Notes under the pieces: generated by a model
Databases searched by the model: none
Told to the model about the DNA's origin: nothing
What the model saw: the letters and a program-made list of their open reading frames with translations, nothing else
Made by a program: the position numbers and the translations under genes
Assembly: GCF_001298675.1 (NCBI RefSeq)
Contig: NZ_CYIG01000002.1
Location: 62,001-126,000, forward strand
Direction of reading: 5' to 3'
DNA: 64,000 nucleotides
DNA from: Paenacidovorax caeni
GTDB lineage: Bacteria > Pseudomonadota > Gammaproteobacteria > Burkholderiales > Burkholderiaceae_C
Part shown: piece by piece, positions 1-8,226 of the stretch
Numbering within the stretch: position 1 is the stretch's first letter
Layout of the letters: each line of letters starts with the position of its first letter

Positions 1-631
1 GTACCCCGGCGACGAAAACGGCGTAGGCGGCATCTACAACTTCGTCACCAAGCGTGGCCTGGCCGCCGGCAAGCGCTCGCGCATTGCCTGGACGCAGATC
101 GAGACCGGCTCGGCCATCACCTGGAAGTACCCCAGCGTGGTGCTGCGCGGCGACGGATCCAGCGGCGAATTCCACTCCATCGCCGTGTCCAACCACTGCC
201 AGCAGGCGGACACCGGCACCAAGATGATCCACCTGGGCCAGAACACCACCAGCCGCATCGTCTCCAAGGGCATCAGCGCGGGCCACGCGCACAACAGCTA
301 CCGCGGCCTGGTACGCGTGAATGCCGGCGCGGCGGGCGCGCGCAACCACACGCAATGCGACTCGCTGCTCATCGGCCCGGACTGCGGCGCGCACACCTTC
401 CCCTACATCGACACCGCGCGCGGCGACGCCGTGGTGGAGCACGAGGCCACGACCACGCGCATCTCGGAGGAACGCTTGTTCTATTGCCAGCAGCGGGGCA
501 TCGATCCGCAGGACGCCACGGCGCTCATCGTCGGCGGCTTCTGCCAGGCGGTGCTGGAGGAGCTGCCCATGGAGTTCGCGCTGGAAGCCAAGGCGCTGCT
601 CGCGGTGTCGCTCGAAGGCGCGGTGGGCTGA
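1..631 (+). CDS. sufB: Fe-S cluster assembly protein SufB (5' partial)
   Basis: C-terminal 209 residues of SufB, the subunit that together with SufC and SufD forms the cytosolic scaffold on which Fe-S clusters are built. The gene enters from the left edge; its frame begins at base 2 and it stops with TGA at 629-631. Visible family signatures are [13 protein letters not shown], which holds the conserved cysteine region of the SufB beta-helix core, and [19 protein letters not shown] near the C-terminus. SufC follows after a palindromic repeat, and sufD, sufS, sufU and sufT come next, so this is the upstream visible part of a suf operon. Promoter and any Fe-S-sensing regulator gene (IscR/SufR type) would lie outside the window. 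Confidence 0.96.
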   Translation, partial: YPGDENGVGGIYNFVTKRGLAAGKRSRIAWTQIETGSAITWKYPSVVLRGDGSSGEFHSIAVSNHCQQADTGTKMIHLGQNTTSRIVSKGISAGHAHNSYRGLVRVNAGAAGARNHTQCDSLLIGPDCGAHTFPYIDTARGDAVVEHEATTTRISEERLFYCQQRGIDPQDATALIVGGFCQAVLEELPMEFALEAKALLAVSLEGAVG

Positions 632-645
632 CAGCGCCGCGATTT

Positions 646-698
646 CAAGAAAACCGGCTCCAAGCCTTAGCTAACAAGCGCTAGCAGCTATCAAATTT
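646..698. repeat. dispersed palindromic repeat, copy 1 (sufB-sufC gap)
   Basis: The right arm CAAGCGCTAGCAGCTAT is intact at 675-691; the left half has decayed. The copy lies between sufB and sufC inside the operon, so it cannot be a strong terminator in this position unless it only attenuates. Confidence 0.75.
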
Positions 699-714
699 GA
701 AAGAAGGACCACCC

Positions 715-1491
715 ATGACCACCCCTTCCCCCCTGCTGCAGGTGCGCGATCTGCACGTCGCCGTGGGCGAGCGCAGCGTGCTGTGCGGCGTCTCGTGCGA
801 CGTACCACCCGGCAGCCTTGCCGTGCTGATGGGTGCCAACGGCAGCGGCAAGAGCACGCTGGGCATGGCGCTGGCCGGGCACCCGCGCTACCGCGTCACT
901 GGCGGACAGGCGCTGCTCGCGGACCAGGACCTGCTGGCGCTGCCCGCCCACGAACGTGCCCGCGCCGGGCTGTTCGTCTCCTTCCAGGCCCCGCCGGACG
1001 TGCCGGGCGTGAAGAACAACCTGTTCATCCGCACCGCACTCAACGCCGTGCACGAAGCGCGCGGCCAGCCGCCGCTCGATGCCTTCGACTTCCTCGCCAG
1101 CGCCAAGCAGGCTGCCGGCACCCTGGGCCTGCCTGAGACGCTGCTTGCCCGCCCGGTGAACGAAGGCTTTTCTGGCGGCGAGCGCAAGCGCAACGAGCTG
1201 CTGCAGCTGGCACTGCTGCAGCCACGCCTGGCGCTGCTCGACGAAATCGACTCCGGCCTGGACGTGGACGGCGTGCGCGCCGTGGTCGGCCTAGTACAGC
1301 GCCTGCGCGCGCAGGGCACGGCGTTCATCGTGGTCTCGCACTACCTCACGCTGATCGAGCAGCTGCAGCCCGACACCGTGCTGCGCCTGGACCAGGGCCG
1401 CATCGCCGAAACCGGGGGCCTGGAACTGGCGCGCACCATTGCCCGCGACGGCTTTGCCCGCCCGGCCACGGTGGCGGAGGCCCAGCCATGA
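715..1491 (+). CDS. sufC: Fe-S cluster assembly ATPase SufC
   Basis: ABC-type ATPase of the SufBCD scaffold complex, 258 residues, the usual size. Walker A GANGSGKST is at residues 40-48, the signature FSGGERKRNELLQL lies in the middle, and the Walker B/D-loop segment LALLDEIDSGLD follows; together these are typical of SufC rather than of a transporter ATPase. I chose ATG 715 because AAGAAGGA ends seven bases upstream; a TTG at 697 in the same frame has no such site. The stop overlaps the sufD start as ATGA, implying translational coupling. ATP binding is thought to drive rearrangement of the SufB-SufD interface during cluster assembly. Confidence 0.97.
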   Translation: MTTPSPLLQVRDLHVAVGERSVLCGVSCDVPPGSLAVLMGANGSGKSTLGMALAGHPRYRVTGGQALLADQDLLALPAHERARAGLFVSFQAPPDVPGVKNNLFIRTALNAVHEARGQPPLDAFDFLASAKQAAGTLGLPETLLARPVNEGFSGGERKRNELLQLALLQPRLALLDEIDSGLDVDGVRAVVGLVQRLRAQGTAFIVVSHYLTLIEQLQPDTVLRLDQGRIAETGGLELARTIARDGFARPATVAEAQP

Positions 1492-2729
1492 CCGCCGCCG
1501 TGGACGCCCTTGCGGCAGAGCGCCTGGCGGCACGCGCGCAGCTGCAGCGCCAGGGCTGGATCACGCGGCACAGCGAAGCCTTCCAGCACCTGCCGCCGCC
1601 CGCCCTGGAACATTGGCTGGGCAGCGCCGATGCACCGTCCGCCCCCTCCTCCAGCGGCTGGACGCTGCAGCCACTGGACGGCGACGCCGCCGCCCGCGTG
1701 CAGGCGCGCTGGCTCGACGCGCACGACCCAGCGCAGCGCGCCGAACTCCTGGCCGGGCTGCCTGCGCCCGGCGCCGACAGCGGTGATGCAGCCCCGTTCG
1801 CCTGGGCCCACCGCGCGCTGTGCCGCCACGGGCTGCGCCTGCACGTGGGCACGCCAGCGGGCCCCTCGGCGGATGCCGTGCAGCGCACCGTCCGCCTCGC
1901 GCTGCACCACCAGCCGCAAGACGCCGCCGAAGCGCCGCTGCTGGTGCTGGACGTGGCGCCCGGCACGCACTGCCTGCTGCTGGAAACGCATGAGCGCACC
2001 GCCCCCGATGCGCCCGCCACCGCGCAGAACCTGCACATCCACATCCACCTGGGCGCAGGCGCGCACCTGCAGCACCTGCGCGTGGCAGCGCCGCTGGCGC
2101 ACGACCGGGTGGCGCACCACGTGCACGCCACGCTGGCGCCCCAGGCCCGCTACGCCCAGGCACTCGCCGCCACGGGCTGCGCCTACCACCTGCAGCGCAG
2201 CCACTTCGCACTGCAGGGTACGGGCGCCCACGCACGGCAGGCCGCACTGCTGCTAGCCGGGGCGCAGCAAATCGACCACCAGGCGCACACCGACCTGCGG
2301 GCGGCGCGGGCCACGAGCCAGGTCGAATCCCTGGCACTGGCACAGGGCAACGCGCGCGCCGTGAGCAACGCTTACACCCGCATCGCCCCGGGTGCCGACG
2401 GCGCCGACGTGCGCCAGCGCCTGACCGGCATTCCCCTGGCCGGCCACCCGCGCCTGGTGCTGCGCCCGCACCTGGAGATCCTGCACGACAACGTGCAAGC
2501 CGCCCACGGCGCCACCTGGGGCGCGCTCCCCGAGGCGGCGCTGTTCTACGCCGCCCAGCGTGGCCTGGACGACGCCCGTGCCCGCGCCCTCATCACCGAA
2601 GGCATGGCGCGCGCCCTGCTGGAGCGTGCGCTGGGCGACAGCCCGCTGCTGGCCGAGTGGCTGGAGGGCGGCTGGCTGGCCCGGCAGCTGGAGCGCCAGG
2701 CCCAGGCGCCCCTGGGAGACACCACATGA
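1488..2729 (+). CDS. sufD: Fe-S cluster assembly protein SufD
   Basis: SufD paralogue of SufB, 413 residues, which pairs with SufB and SufC in the scaffold. The N-terminal part is a variable helical region rich in Ala; the second half is the beta-helix core. Near the C-terminus the segment NVQAAHGATWGALPEAALFY corresponds to the conserved SufD region with the invariant histidine used in cluster assembly, followed by the helix containing ALITEGMARALLE. The start overlaps the sufC stop by four bases. Sequence is more divergent than sufB and sufC, as is usual for SufD, but position and the C-terminal motif leave little doubt. Confidence 0.94.
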   Translation: MTAAVDALAAERLAARAQLQRQGWITRHSEAFQHLPPPALEHWLGSADAPSAPSSSGWTLQPLDGDAAARVQARWLDAHDPAQRAELLAGLPAPGADSGDAAPFAWAHRALCRHGLRLHVGTPAGPSADAVQRTVRLALHHQPQDAAEAPLLVLDVAPGTHCLLLETHERTAPDAPATAQNLHIHIHLGAGAHLQHLRVAAPLAHDRVAHHVHATLAPQARYAQALAATGCAYHLQRSHFALQGTGAHARQAALLLAGAQQIDHQAHTDLRAARATSQVESLALAQGNARAVSNAYTRIAPGADGADVRQRLTGIPLAGHPRLVLRPHLEILHDNVQAAHGATWGALPEAALFYAAQRGLDDARARALITEGMARALLERALGDSPLLAEWLEGGWLARQLERQAQAPLGDTT

Positions 2730-2735
2730 AAGCTC

Positions 2736-2793
2736 TATTTTTGATAGCTGCTAGCGCTTGCCCAGCAAGGGCCGGAGGTCAATTTTGCTTAAA
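2736..2793. repeat. dispersed palindromic repeat, copy 2 (sufD-sufS gap)
   Basis: Left arm ATAGCTGCTAGCGCTTG is exact at 2744-2760, followed by the loop CCCAG and a degenerate right arm. The flanks TATTTTTG before and AATTTTGCTT after recur in copies 7 and 9, so the element is longer than its hairpin core. Confidence 0.85.
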
Positions 2794-2813
2794 ACTCCAA
2801 CAGGAGACGCAGC

Positions 2814-4067
2814 ATGGCCGATAACCCCATCGCTCCCCTGCCCGTCGAGGCCCTGCGCGCGCAGTTCCCGGTGCTGGCCCAGTCCATCCACGGCCAGCCC
2901 CTGGCCTACCTGGACAACGCCGCCACAACACAAACGCCGCTGGCCGTGCAGCAGGCGCAGCTCGACTTTGAGCGCCAAGACCGCGCCAACATCCACCGTG
3001 GCGTGCACACGCTGAGCCAGCGCGCCACCGACGCCTTCGAGCAGGCCCGCGCCACGCTCAAGCAGTTCATCGGCGCGCAGGCCGAGCACGAACTCGTCTT
3101 CACCTCGGGCACCACCGAGGCGCTCAACCTCGTGGCCCAGGGCCTGTGGGCCGCCGGGCCAGGCCAGGCCTGGCTGCGCCCGGGCGACCGCATCATCGTC
3201 AGCGGCCTGGAGCACCACGCCAACCTGCTGCCCTGGCAGCAGGCCGCGCGCCAGAGCGGCGCCGAGCTGGCCATCCTCAAGCCCGACGGCGCGGGCCGCC
3301 TGCACGCCTGCGACCTGGCGGCCCTGCTCACGCCGCGCACGCGCGTGTTCGCACTCACCACCTGCGCCAACGCCAGCGGCGAGCGCCCGCCTTACGAGGC
3401 GCTGCTGGCCCAGGCCGCGCAAGCGGGCGCACTCACCGTGCTGGACGCGGCGCAGGCTGTGGCGCACGACACACCGGTGCTGGCAAGGCTTGACTGCGAC
3501 TTTCTGGCCTTCTCGGGCCACAAGATGTACGGCCCCATGGGCACCGGCGTGCTGGCAGGGCGGCGCAGCGCGCTGGCACGCCTGCACCCGCTGCGCCTGG
3601 GTGGCGACATGGTGGAGTCGGTGCAATGGCACACGGCGCGCTTTGCCGGCCTGCCCGCGCGCCTGGAAGGCGGCACCCCCAACGTGGCAGGTGCCGTAGG
3701 ACTGGCAGCGGCGGCCCGGTTCATCGACGCCACCGGGCGCGCCGCCATCGACGCGCATGTCCGCGCGCTGCGCGCGCTGGCATTGCAGGGCCTGCAAGGC
3801 ATTCCCGGCATCACCGTGCTGGCGCCGCACGCCACGCAAGCGGGGCTGGTGTCGTTCGTGGCCCGGGGCGTGCACCCGCACGACATTGGCACCCTGCTGG
3901 ACGAGCGCGGCATCGCCGTGCGCACCGGGCACCACTGCGCCCAGCCGCTGCTGGAACACCTGGGCCTGGGGCCGACCACGCGCGCCTCGTTCGCGCTCTA
4001 CAACACGGAAGACGAGGTGCGGCGGCTGGTGCAGGCCGTCGCCCGCGCCATGGAGGTACTGCAATGA
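2814..4067 (+). CDS. sufS: cysteine desulfurase SufS
   Basis: Group II (SufS/CsdA-type) PLP-dependent cysteine desulfurase, 417 residues, which takes sulfur from L-cysteine as an enzyme persulfide. PLP lysine is K237 in SGHKMYGPMGTG; the active-site cysteine is C375 in RTGHHCAQPLL, with the short loop typical of the SufS class. The N-terminus begins with a readable start context GGAGACGCAGC before ATG. The gene overlaps the sufU start by four bases, which fits the known partnership in which a SufU-type protein accepts the persulfide from SufS. Confidence 0.97.
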   Translation: MADNPIAPLPVEALRAQFPVLAQSIHGQPLAYLDNAATTQTPLAVQQAQLDFERQDRANIHRGVHTLSQRATDAFEQARATLKQFIGAQAEHELVFTSGTTEALNLVAQGLWAAGPGQAWLRPGDRIIVSGLEHHANLLPWQQAARQSGAELAILKPDGAGRLHACDLAALLTPRTRVFALTTCANASGERPPYEALLAQAAQAGALTVLDAAQAVAHDTPVLARLDCDFLAFSGHKMYGPMGTGVLAGRRSALARLHPLRLGGDMVESVQWHTARFAGLPARLEGGTPNVAGAVGLAAAARFIDATGRAAIDAHVRALRALALQGLQGIPGITVLAPHATQAGLVSFVARGVHPHDIGTLLDERGIAVRTGHHCAQPLLEHLGLGPTTRASFALYNTEDEVRRLVQAVARAMEVLQ

Positions 4068-4534
4068 GCCAGGCGGAACAGGACCTGTACCAGGAAGTGG
4101 TGCTGGAACACAAGCGCGCGCCGCGCAACTACGGCCACCTGGCGCACCCCACGCACCAGGCCGAGGGCACCAACCCGTCGTGCGGCGACCGCATCGCCGT
4201 GGAACTGGCGCTGGAGCACGGCACGGTGCGCGACATCGCCTTCACCGGCCAAGGCTGCGCGATTTGCATGGCGTCCACTTCAATGATGACCGAGGCCGTG
4301 AAAGGCCGCGAGGTGGCCGCCGCCCAGGCGCTGCAGCAGCACTTTCGCGCCGTGCTCACGGGCGAGGAAGCACCCGAGGCCGCGCCGCTGGGCAAGCTCG
4401 TGAGCCTGGCGGGCGTGCGCCAGTACCCCAGCCGCATCAAGTGCGCGCTGCTGGGCTGGCATGCGCTGATGCACGCCATCGCGGCCCCGCAAGGTGCCGC
4501 GCCGGCGACCACGCCCCCGGAGGTGCAGCCATGA
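4064..4534 (+). CDS. sufU: SufU-type sulfur transfer / Fe-S assembly protein
   Basis: Protein of 156 residues in the IscU/SufU superfamily. Three conserved cysteines are visible: C40 in TNPSCGDR, C65 in GQGCAICMAS (with an extra C68), and C127 in RIKCALLGW; D42 completes the metal-site ligand set. The spacing and the extended loop between the second and third cysteines favour SufU over IscU. In characterised species SufU is a zinc protein that accepts persulfide from SufS. ATG 4064 overlaps the sufS stop, and the stop overlaps sufT, so the three genes are probably co-translated. No sufE or sufA is seen, consistent with SufU filling the sulfur-acceptor role. Confidence 0.93.
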   Translation: MSQAEQDLYQEVVLEHKRAPRNYGHLAHPTHQAEGTNPSCGDRIAVELALEHGTVRDIAFTGQGCAICMASTSMMTEAVKGREVAAAQALQQHFRAVLTGEEAPEAAPLGKLVSLAGVRQYPSRIKCALLGWHALMHAIAAPQGAAPATTPPEVQP

Positions 4535-5091
4535 CGCACCGCCGCCCGCGCGAGGATGTGCTGATGCGCCGCGGCGTGGCGGTGGAGGCCATTCCCAGTG
4601 GCGCACCCCTTACGCTCCAGGCGGGCCAGTTGGCGCAGATCACCCAGGCCCTCGGCGGCTCGTTCACCCTGGCGGTGGAAGGCCAGTTGGTACGCCTGAA
4701 GGGCCAGGATGCCGATGCCATCGGCAAGCAGCCGCCCGCCGCCCTGGACATTCCGGCGGACCTGCACATCGACGCGCTGGAGCCGCTGGTGTGGGAACAG
4801 CTGCGCACCTGCTACGACCCGGAGATCCCGGTCAACATCGTTGACCTGGGCTTGGTGTACCGCGTGGCCTTCGAGCCCATGGACGACGGCAGCGCGGACA
4901 AGGTGCGCGCCTTGATCGACATGACGCTTACCGCCCCCGGCTGCGGCATGGGCGAATCCATCGCCAACGAGGTGTGCGACAAGGTGCTGGCGCTGCCGCG
5001 CGTGGGCGAAATCACCGTAAATCTGGTCTTCACGCCGCCCTGGGACCGCTCCAAGATGTCTGAGGCCGCGCTGCTGGCGCTGGGGCTGTAG
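4531..5091 (+). CDS. sufT: SufT, DUF59/MIP18 family Fe-S cluster maturation protein
   Basis: 186-residue last gene of the suf operon. The C-terminal half is a DUF59 (MIP18) domain with YDPEIPVNIVDLGLVYRV and the conserved cysteine motif TLTAPGCGMGES, and ends with NLVFTPPWDRSKMSEAALLA, a pattern typical of the SufT branch. The N-terminal 80 residues form an additional domain found in SufT proteins. In characterised organisms SufT helps mature Fe-S enzymes under high demand. Start ATG 4531 overlaps the sufU stop. No rightward T-run hairpin follows; the hairpin at 5116-5143 is oriented for the opposite strand. Confidence 0.93.
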   Translation: MTHRRPREDVLMRRGVAVEAIPSGAPLTLQAGQLAQITQALGGSFTLAVEGQLVRLKGQDADAIGKQPPAALDIPADLHIDALEPLVWEQLRTCYDPEIPVNIVDLGLVYRVAFEPMDDGSADKVRALIDMTLTAPGCGMGESIANEVCDKVLALPRVGEITVNLVFTPPWDRSKMSEAALLALGL

Positions 5092-5110
5092 CCACCCGGT
5101 CCAGGACGTG

Positions 5111-5143
5111 AAAAAGCCCCGACGTGCCACGGCACGCCGGGGC
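5111..5143 (-). terminator. rho-independent terminator of the nnrS-DUF2249 unit
   Basis: Inverted repeat GCCCCGACGTGCC / GGCACGCCGGGGC (5116-5128 and 5131-5143, one mismatch) flanked on the left by AAAAA, which is TTTTT on the minus strand. It sits nine bases beyond the stop of the minus-strand DUF2249 gene. Confidence 0.8.
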
Positions 5144-5151
5144 CCAAACTT

Positions 5152-5442
5152 TCAGCCGCCGCAGGAGCCGCAGCACGTGCCGGCGGCATGCGCCTTGTTA
5201 CCCGCCGCGGCCTGCTTGCCAATTTCCACGCGCCACAGGTCTGGCCCGGCTTGCAGGTAGCTCCACTTGACCTGGCCGGGGGTGCGGCCCTCCAGCTGCA
5301 TGTGCAGGGGCACCGGATTGTGGTCGTTGACGATGACGAAGGCCTCGCCCACGTTCAAGGCGTCGAAGCGCGCGAAGATCTGCGCGTGACGCTCGTAGGG
5401 GGCGATGGTGCGCACGTCGATTTCAGCCAGGGTAGCGTTCAT
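5152..5442 (-). CDS. DUF2249 domain protein with Cys-rich tail
   Basis: Small protein of 96 residues. The body (DVRTIAPYERHAQIFARFDAL, then HNPVPLHMQLEGRTPG and WSYLQAGPDLWRVEI) matches the DUF2249 fold. The C-terminus GTCCGSCGG is a cysteine cluster that could bind metal. DUF2249 genes commonly accompany nitrogen-oxide metabolism genes, and here the gene lies 50 bases downstream of nnrS on the same strand with its own ribosome site AAAGG, so they probably form one transcript ending at the 5111-5143 hairpin. A role in NO or nitrite stress is an inference from context; the biochemical function is unknown to me. Confidence 0.88.
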   Translation of the reverse strand: MNATLAEIDVRTIAPYERHAQIFARFDALNVGEAFVIVNDHNPVPLHMQLEGRTPGQVKWSYLQAGPDLWRVEIGKQAAAGNKAHAAGTCCGSCGG

Positions 5443-5492
5443 GGAAACAACCTTTCAACAGAGGGAAACAACCAGGAGTAAGGGAAAAAAAC

Positions 5493-6680
5493 TCAACCGT
5501 CCTTGCCGTCGAGCCGCGTGCGCGTCAGCCAGGGGGTGTAAATAAAGAGATAGAGGGCAAAAGCCAGCGCCCACAGGCAGGCAGCCGCTTCCAGCGCATA
5601 GGCGTACCAGCCAGGCTGCAGCGCCGGCACCAGCACGCGCAACACGGCCGCTGCGAGCACCAAGGCATACGCCGCCACCTCGCCCCGCCCCGCCTGCAGC
5701 GGTCTTCCGGTATGGCCGCGCGCCGTGCGCGTCACCATGCCGATGATCAGCCCGCCGATGACGCCAACGCCGAAGGCATGCACCGCCAGGGACAGCTGCA
5801 CCCAGCCCCCCTGCGCCAGCGCCAGCAGCGCGAAGCCCAGCGGCAACCAGGCATAGGAGGCATGCAGCACCCACAGGATGGGGCGGCGCAGCGTCACCTG
5901 CGGGTGCCACATCCACAGGCGCACGGCATGCAGCACCGCAGCTGCGGCGCTTGCCACGGCCACCAGCGCCGCCGGGGCAGCGAACACCCACAGCGCCAAG
6001 GCAACCGCCGTCACGCCCAACACAGACAGTTCGAGCGAACGCGGCATCTGGATGACCAGACCCGGCGTGACGTTCTTGGTGAACATGGGCACCACGCGCC
6101 CGGCCATCACGCACACCACCATCACGATCAGGCCCAGCTCGGCATACAGCGCCGACACCGGCGGCACAGACACCCACTGCAACACCGAGAGATGGAACAC
6201 CCCATTCGCCAGGGCCATCAGCAGCAGCAGCGAAATCAAGGGCATGTTGCGCTTGTTGCCGGCCTGCACGAGCACCCGCAGCAAAGCCATCGCAACGGCG
6301 GGAAGCAGCAGCACATCAATCACCGCAAACACCGGATAGGGCGCAACGAACAGCGCCACCCGCGCCGCCAGCCAGAGCAGCGCAAGACCGGCAAGCAGTG
6401 GCCCCCGGGGCGTAGGCAGGCCGGTCCAGGCCTTGACCGCAGTCAACAGAAAGCCGGCCACCACGCCAGCGGCAAAGCCAAACAGCATCTCATGCCCATG
6501 CCACAGCACGCCCGGCATAGGCAAGGCGAAACGTACATGGCCGAGGAACATGGCGACCCAGAGCGGCACCGACAGACATGCCAGCAACGCCGTGCCCAGG
6601 TAAAAGGGCCGAAAACCCAGGCGGAACACAGGCCAGCCCTGCAGCGCGAAAGGCGACGGCGTTTTGTCAAGGATTTGCAT
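5493..6680 (-). CDS. nnrS: NnrS family multi-pass membrane protein
   Basis: 395-residue polytopic inner-membrane protein of the NnrS family, with about twelve hydrophobic segments. Family motifs include FRLGFRPFYLGTALLA near the N-terminus, WHGHEMLFGFAAGVVAGFLLT (H-x-H-E-M region, likely haem or metal ligands) and GRVVPMFTKNV in the second half. NnrS proteins protect cells from nitric oxide and are normally switched on by NO regulators. A candidate NsrR-type operator lies 62 bases upstream. I chose ATG 6680; an in-frame TTG at 6716 would add 12 residues, and neither start has a strong ribosome site. Confidence 0.93.
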   Translation of the reverse strand: MQILDKTPSPFALQGWPVFRLGFRPFYLGTALLACLSVPLWVAMFLGHVRFALPMPGVLWHGHEMLFGFAAGVVAGFLLTAVKAWTGLPTPRGPLLAGLALLWLAARVALFVAPYPVFAVIDVLLLPAVAMALLRVLVQAGNKRNMPLISLLLLMALANGVFHLSVLQWVSVPPVSALYAELGLIVMVVCVMAGRVVPMFTKNVTPGLVIQMPRSLELSVLGVTAVALALWVFAAPAALVAVASAAAAVLHAVRLWMWHPQVTLRRPILWVLHASYAWLPLGFALLALAQGGWVQLSLAVHAFGVGVIGGLIIGMVTRTARGHTGRPLQAGRGEVAAYALVLAAAVLRVLVPALQPGWYAYALEAAACLWALAFALYLFIYTPWLTRTRLDGKDG

Positions 6681-6741
6681 GAAGCGGCCCGGGAAAGGTG
6701 AATAACCAGATGGCAAGCTGCAGGCTCAGACCTGCATATTT

Positions 6742-6764
6742 AATGTTCATTTTATATGAATGTT
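6742..6764. promoter_or_regulatory. candidate NsrR (NO-responsive repressor) operator
   Basis: 23-bp imperfect palindrome: left arm AATGTTCATTT, central T at 6753, right arm ATATGAATGTT. Eight of eleven pairs are complementary. It has the 11-1-11 geometry of published NsrR sites and agrees with that consensus (AAGATGCATTT-N-AAATGCATCTT) at 16 of 22 positions by my count. It lies upstream of nnrS, a common NsrR target, and just before the small secreted-protein gene on the other strand. Confidence 0.6.
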
Positions 6765-6854
6765 AAAAAACGCGATAGCTACGGGATTGCGCTGCCCCTG
6801 CAACGGCCGTGCGCGTGGCAGCATGGCGCACCACCACCCAACCTCGTTGCTGCC

Positions 6855-7076
6855 ATGCCCACCTTGACCTACCGATACGCACTGTGCCTACTTCTGGTTT
6901 GCAGCTTGGCCACGCCGCACGCGGCGCTCGCCAAGAAGAAGCACCGCGGCGGCGGTAGCACGCAAACGCAGCGCAGCAGTTCGGAGGAAACCAAGGCCGA
7001 ACGCGAGCGCCGACTCACCCGGGAGTGCAAGGGCATGCCAAATGCGGGCGCTTGCCTAGGGTATGTCCACCGCTGA
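6855..7076 (+). CDS. small secreted basic protein, function unknown
   Basis: 73-residue protein starting at ATG 6855 with a clear signal peptide (basic start, then YALCLLLVCSLATPHAALA, likely cut after ALA). The mature part is short and charged: KKKHRGGGSTQT, a Glu/Arg-rich stretch and the end LTRECKGMPNAGACLGYVHR with two cysteines that could form a disulfide. The frame stays open back to 6756, but the ATG there lies inside the operator-like palindrome and would bury the signal peptide, so I prefer 6855. I do not recognise the family beyond a conserved-looking ECKG..NAG.C tail. Confidence 0.65.
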   Translation: MPTLTYRYALCLLLVCSLATPHAALAKKKHRGGGSTQTQRSSSEETKAERERRLTRECKGMPNAGACLGYVHR

Positions 7077-7142
7077 TCGGGTCAGCCAAACCACTCATCC
7101 GGCACGAGGGGCACGGAGCGGCACGCCGCCTAGCATGAAGGC

Positions 7143-7637
7143 ATGTGTTCTTCTCGCCTCCATCCCCGTGAACGTTCAAGTGGTTTCACTACCATCGAAT
7201 TGATGGTGACTATTGCCATCATCGCCATCCTGGCAGCCATCGCCGCACCCAGTTTCACACCGCTGATCGAACGCTGGCGTGTGCGGCAGGCAACGGAAGC
7301 GCTGCAATCGACCATTTACCTTGCCCGCTCCGAGGCCCTTAAACGCAGCGGCGGCATCACCATCGTCCCTGACACAAGTGCATGGGAGGGTTGGAAAGTC
7401 AAAGACAGCTCCGGCAACACTTTGCAAGTGGTGCCACCCACAGCAAAAGTCACCATTTCTCTAGACAAGGGAGCGGGCTCGATCACCGTCGATCGCTGGG
7501 GCATGCTGTTGTTTGGCACCACCACCACAGCCACCACCTTGGATTTCACCATCGCCCCAGACAGCGGCAACACCGCCAACACCCAGCACCTGTGCGTAGG
7601 AGCAGGCGGGCGCGTCGCGCAGAAATCCACCTGCTGA
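7143..7637 (+). CDS. fimT: minor type IV pilin, FimT/GspH family (first copy)
   Basis: 164-residue pseudopilin. The class III leader is short and basic and is cut by the prepilin peptidase PilD between G14 and F15; mature [20 protein letters not shown] has Glu at position 5. The region LQSTIYLARSEALKRSGGITIV and the later DRWGMLLFG are typical of the GspH/FimT fold, and a C-terminal pair of cysteines (HLCVGAGGRVAQKSTC) probably forms a disulfide. First gene of a minor-pilin operon that continues to 14944; minor pilins prime pilus assembly and form the tip complex with PilY1. No clear Shine-Dalgarno sequence precedes the start. Confidence 0.9.
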   Translation: MCSSRLHPRERSSGFTTIELMVTIAIIAILAAIAAPSFTPLIERWRVRQATEALQSTIYLARSEALKRSGGITIVPDTSAWEGWKVKDSSGNTLQVVPPTAKVTISLDKGAGSITVDRWGMLLFGTTTTATTLDFTIAPDSGNTANTQHLCVGAGGRVAQKSTC

Positions 7638-7659
7638 ACGTCACCAAAAGGTCATTGCC

Positions 7660-8226
7660 ATGCGCACTCTCACAGTGATCCACGCCAGCCCCAGTCTGCT
7701 AACCGCAGGCGGATTCACCACTGTGGAACTGCTGGTATCGATCGCGGTGCTGGGCGTGCTCACTGCCATTGCGGTGCCCAATCTCATACCGCTGGTGGAG
7801 AGCTGGCGTGTGATGCAAACCACCAATCACCTTCACGACACTCTGAGCTTCGCTCGCTCCGAGGCCATCAAACGTGGTGGACAGGTCGTTATTCAAAAGA
7901 TCAGTGCGTCCAACTGCCCCACTGGTACGCGCGACTGGGACTGCGGTTGGATCGTCTGCCACGACGCCAACGGCAATGGCTCCTGCAACACGACGGATCC
8001 CGTATTGCAGCGAATCGATGCACCGGCGAAAGTGCAAGTCACACGTACCGGCGGGGGCGCCAGCATCAAGTTCAACCGCTGGGGTTTGGTTGACGGCACC
8101 TGGCTCGGTTTCAGTCTCATTCCCCTCGACAAAAGCACCAACCATCCCGGAGCGCGTGGCCTTTGCATGAGCTCGGGTGGTCGCATCCGCATTCTTCCTC
8201 CCCAGGACATTCCATGCACCGGCTAA
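7660..8226 (+). CDS. minor type IV pilin, FimT/GspH family (second copy)
   Basis: 188-residue paralogue of the preceding pilin. PilD site G18/F19 gives mature FTTVELLVSIAVLGVLTAIA with Glu5. The domain pattern repeats that of the first copy (LHDTLSFARSEAIKRGGQVV, then FNRWGLVDG and CMSSGGRIRILP) with an added cysteine-containing insertion around residues 86-110. The gene begins 22 bases after the first copy and its end overlaps the pilV start by 13 bases. Two FimT-like genes in tandem suggest that two distinct GspH-type subunits enter the tip complex, or that one is redundant. Confidence 0.9.
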   Translation: MRTLTVIHASPSLLTAGGFTTVELLVSIAVLGVLTAIAVPNLIPLVESWRVMQTTNHLHDTLSFARSEAIKRGGQVVIQKISASNCPTGTRDWDCGWIVCHDANGNGSCNTTDPVLQRIDAPAKVQVTRTGGGASIKFNRWGLVDGTWLGFSLIPLDKSTNHPGARGLCMSSGGRIRILPPQDIPCTG

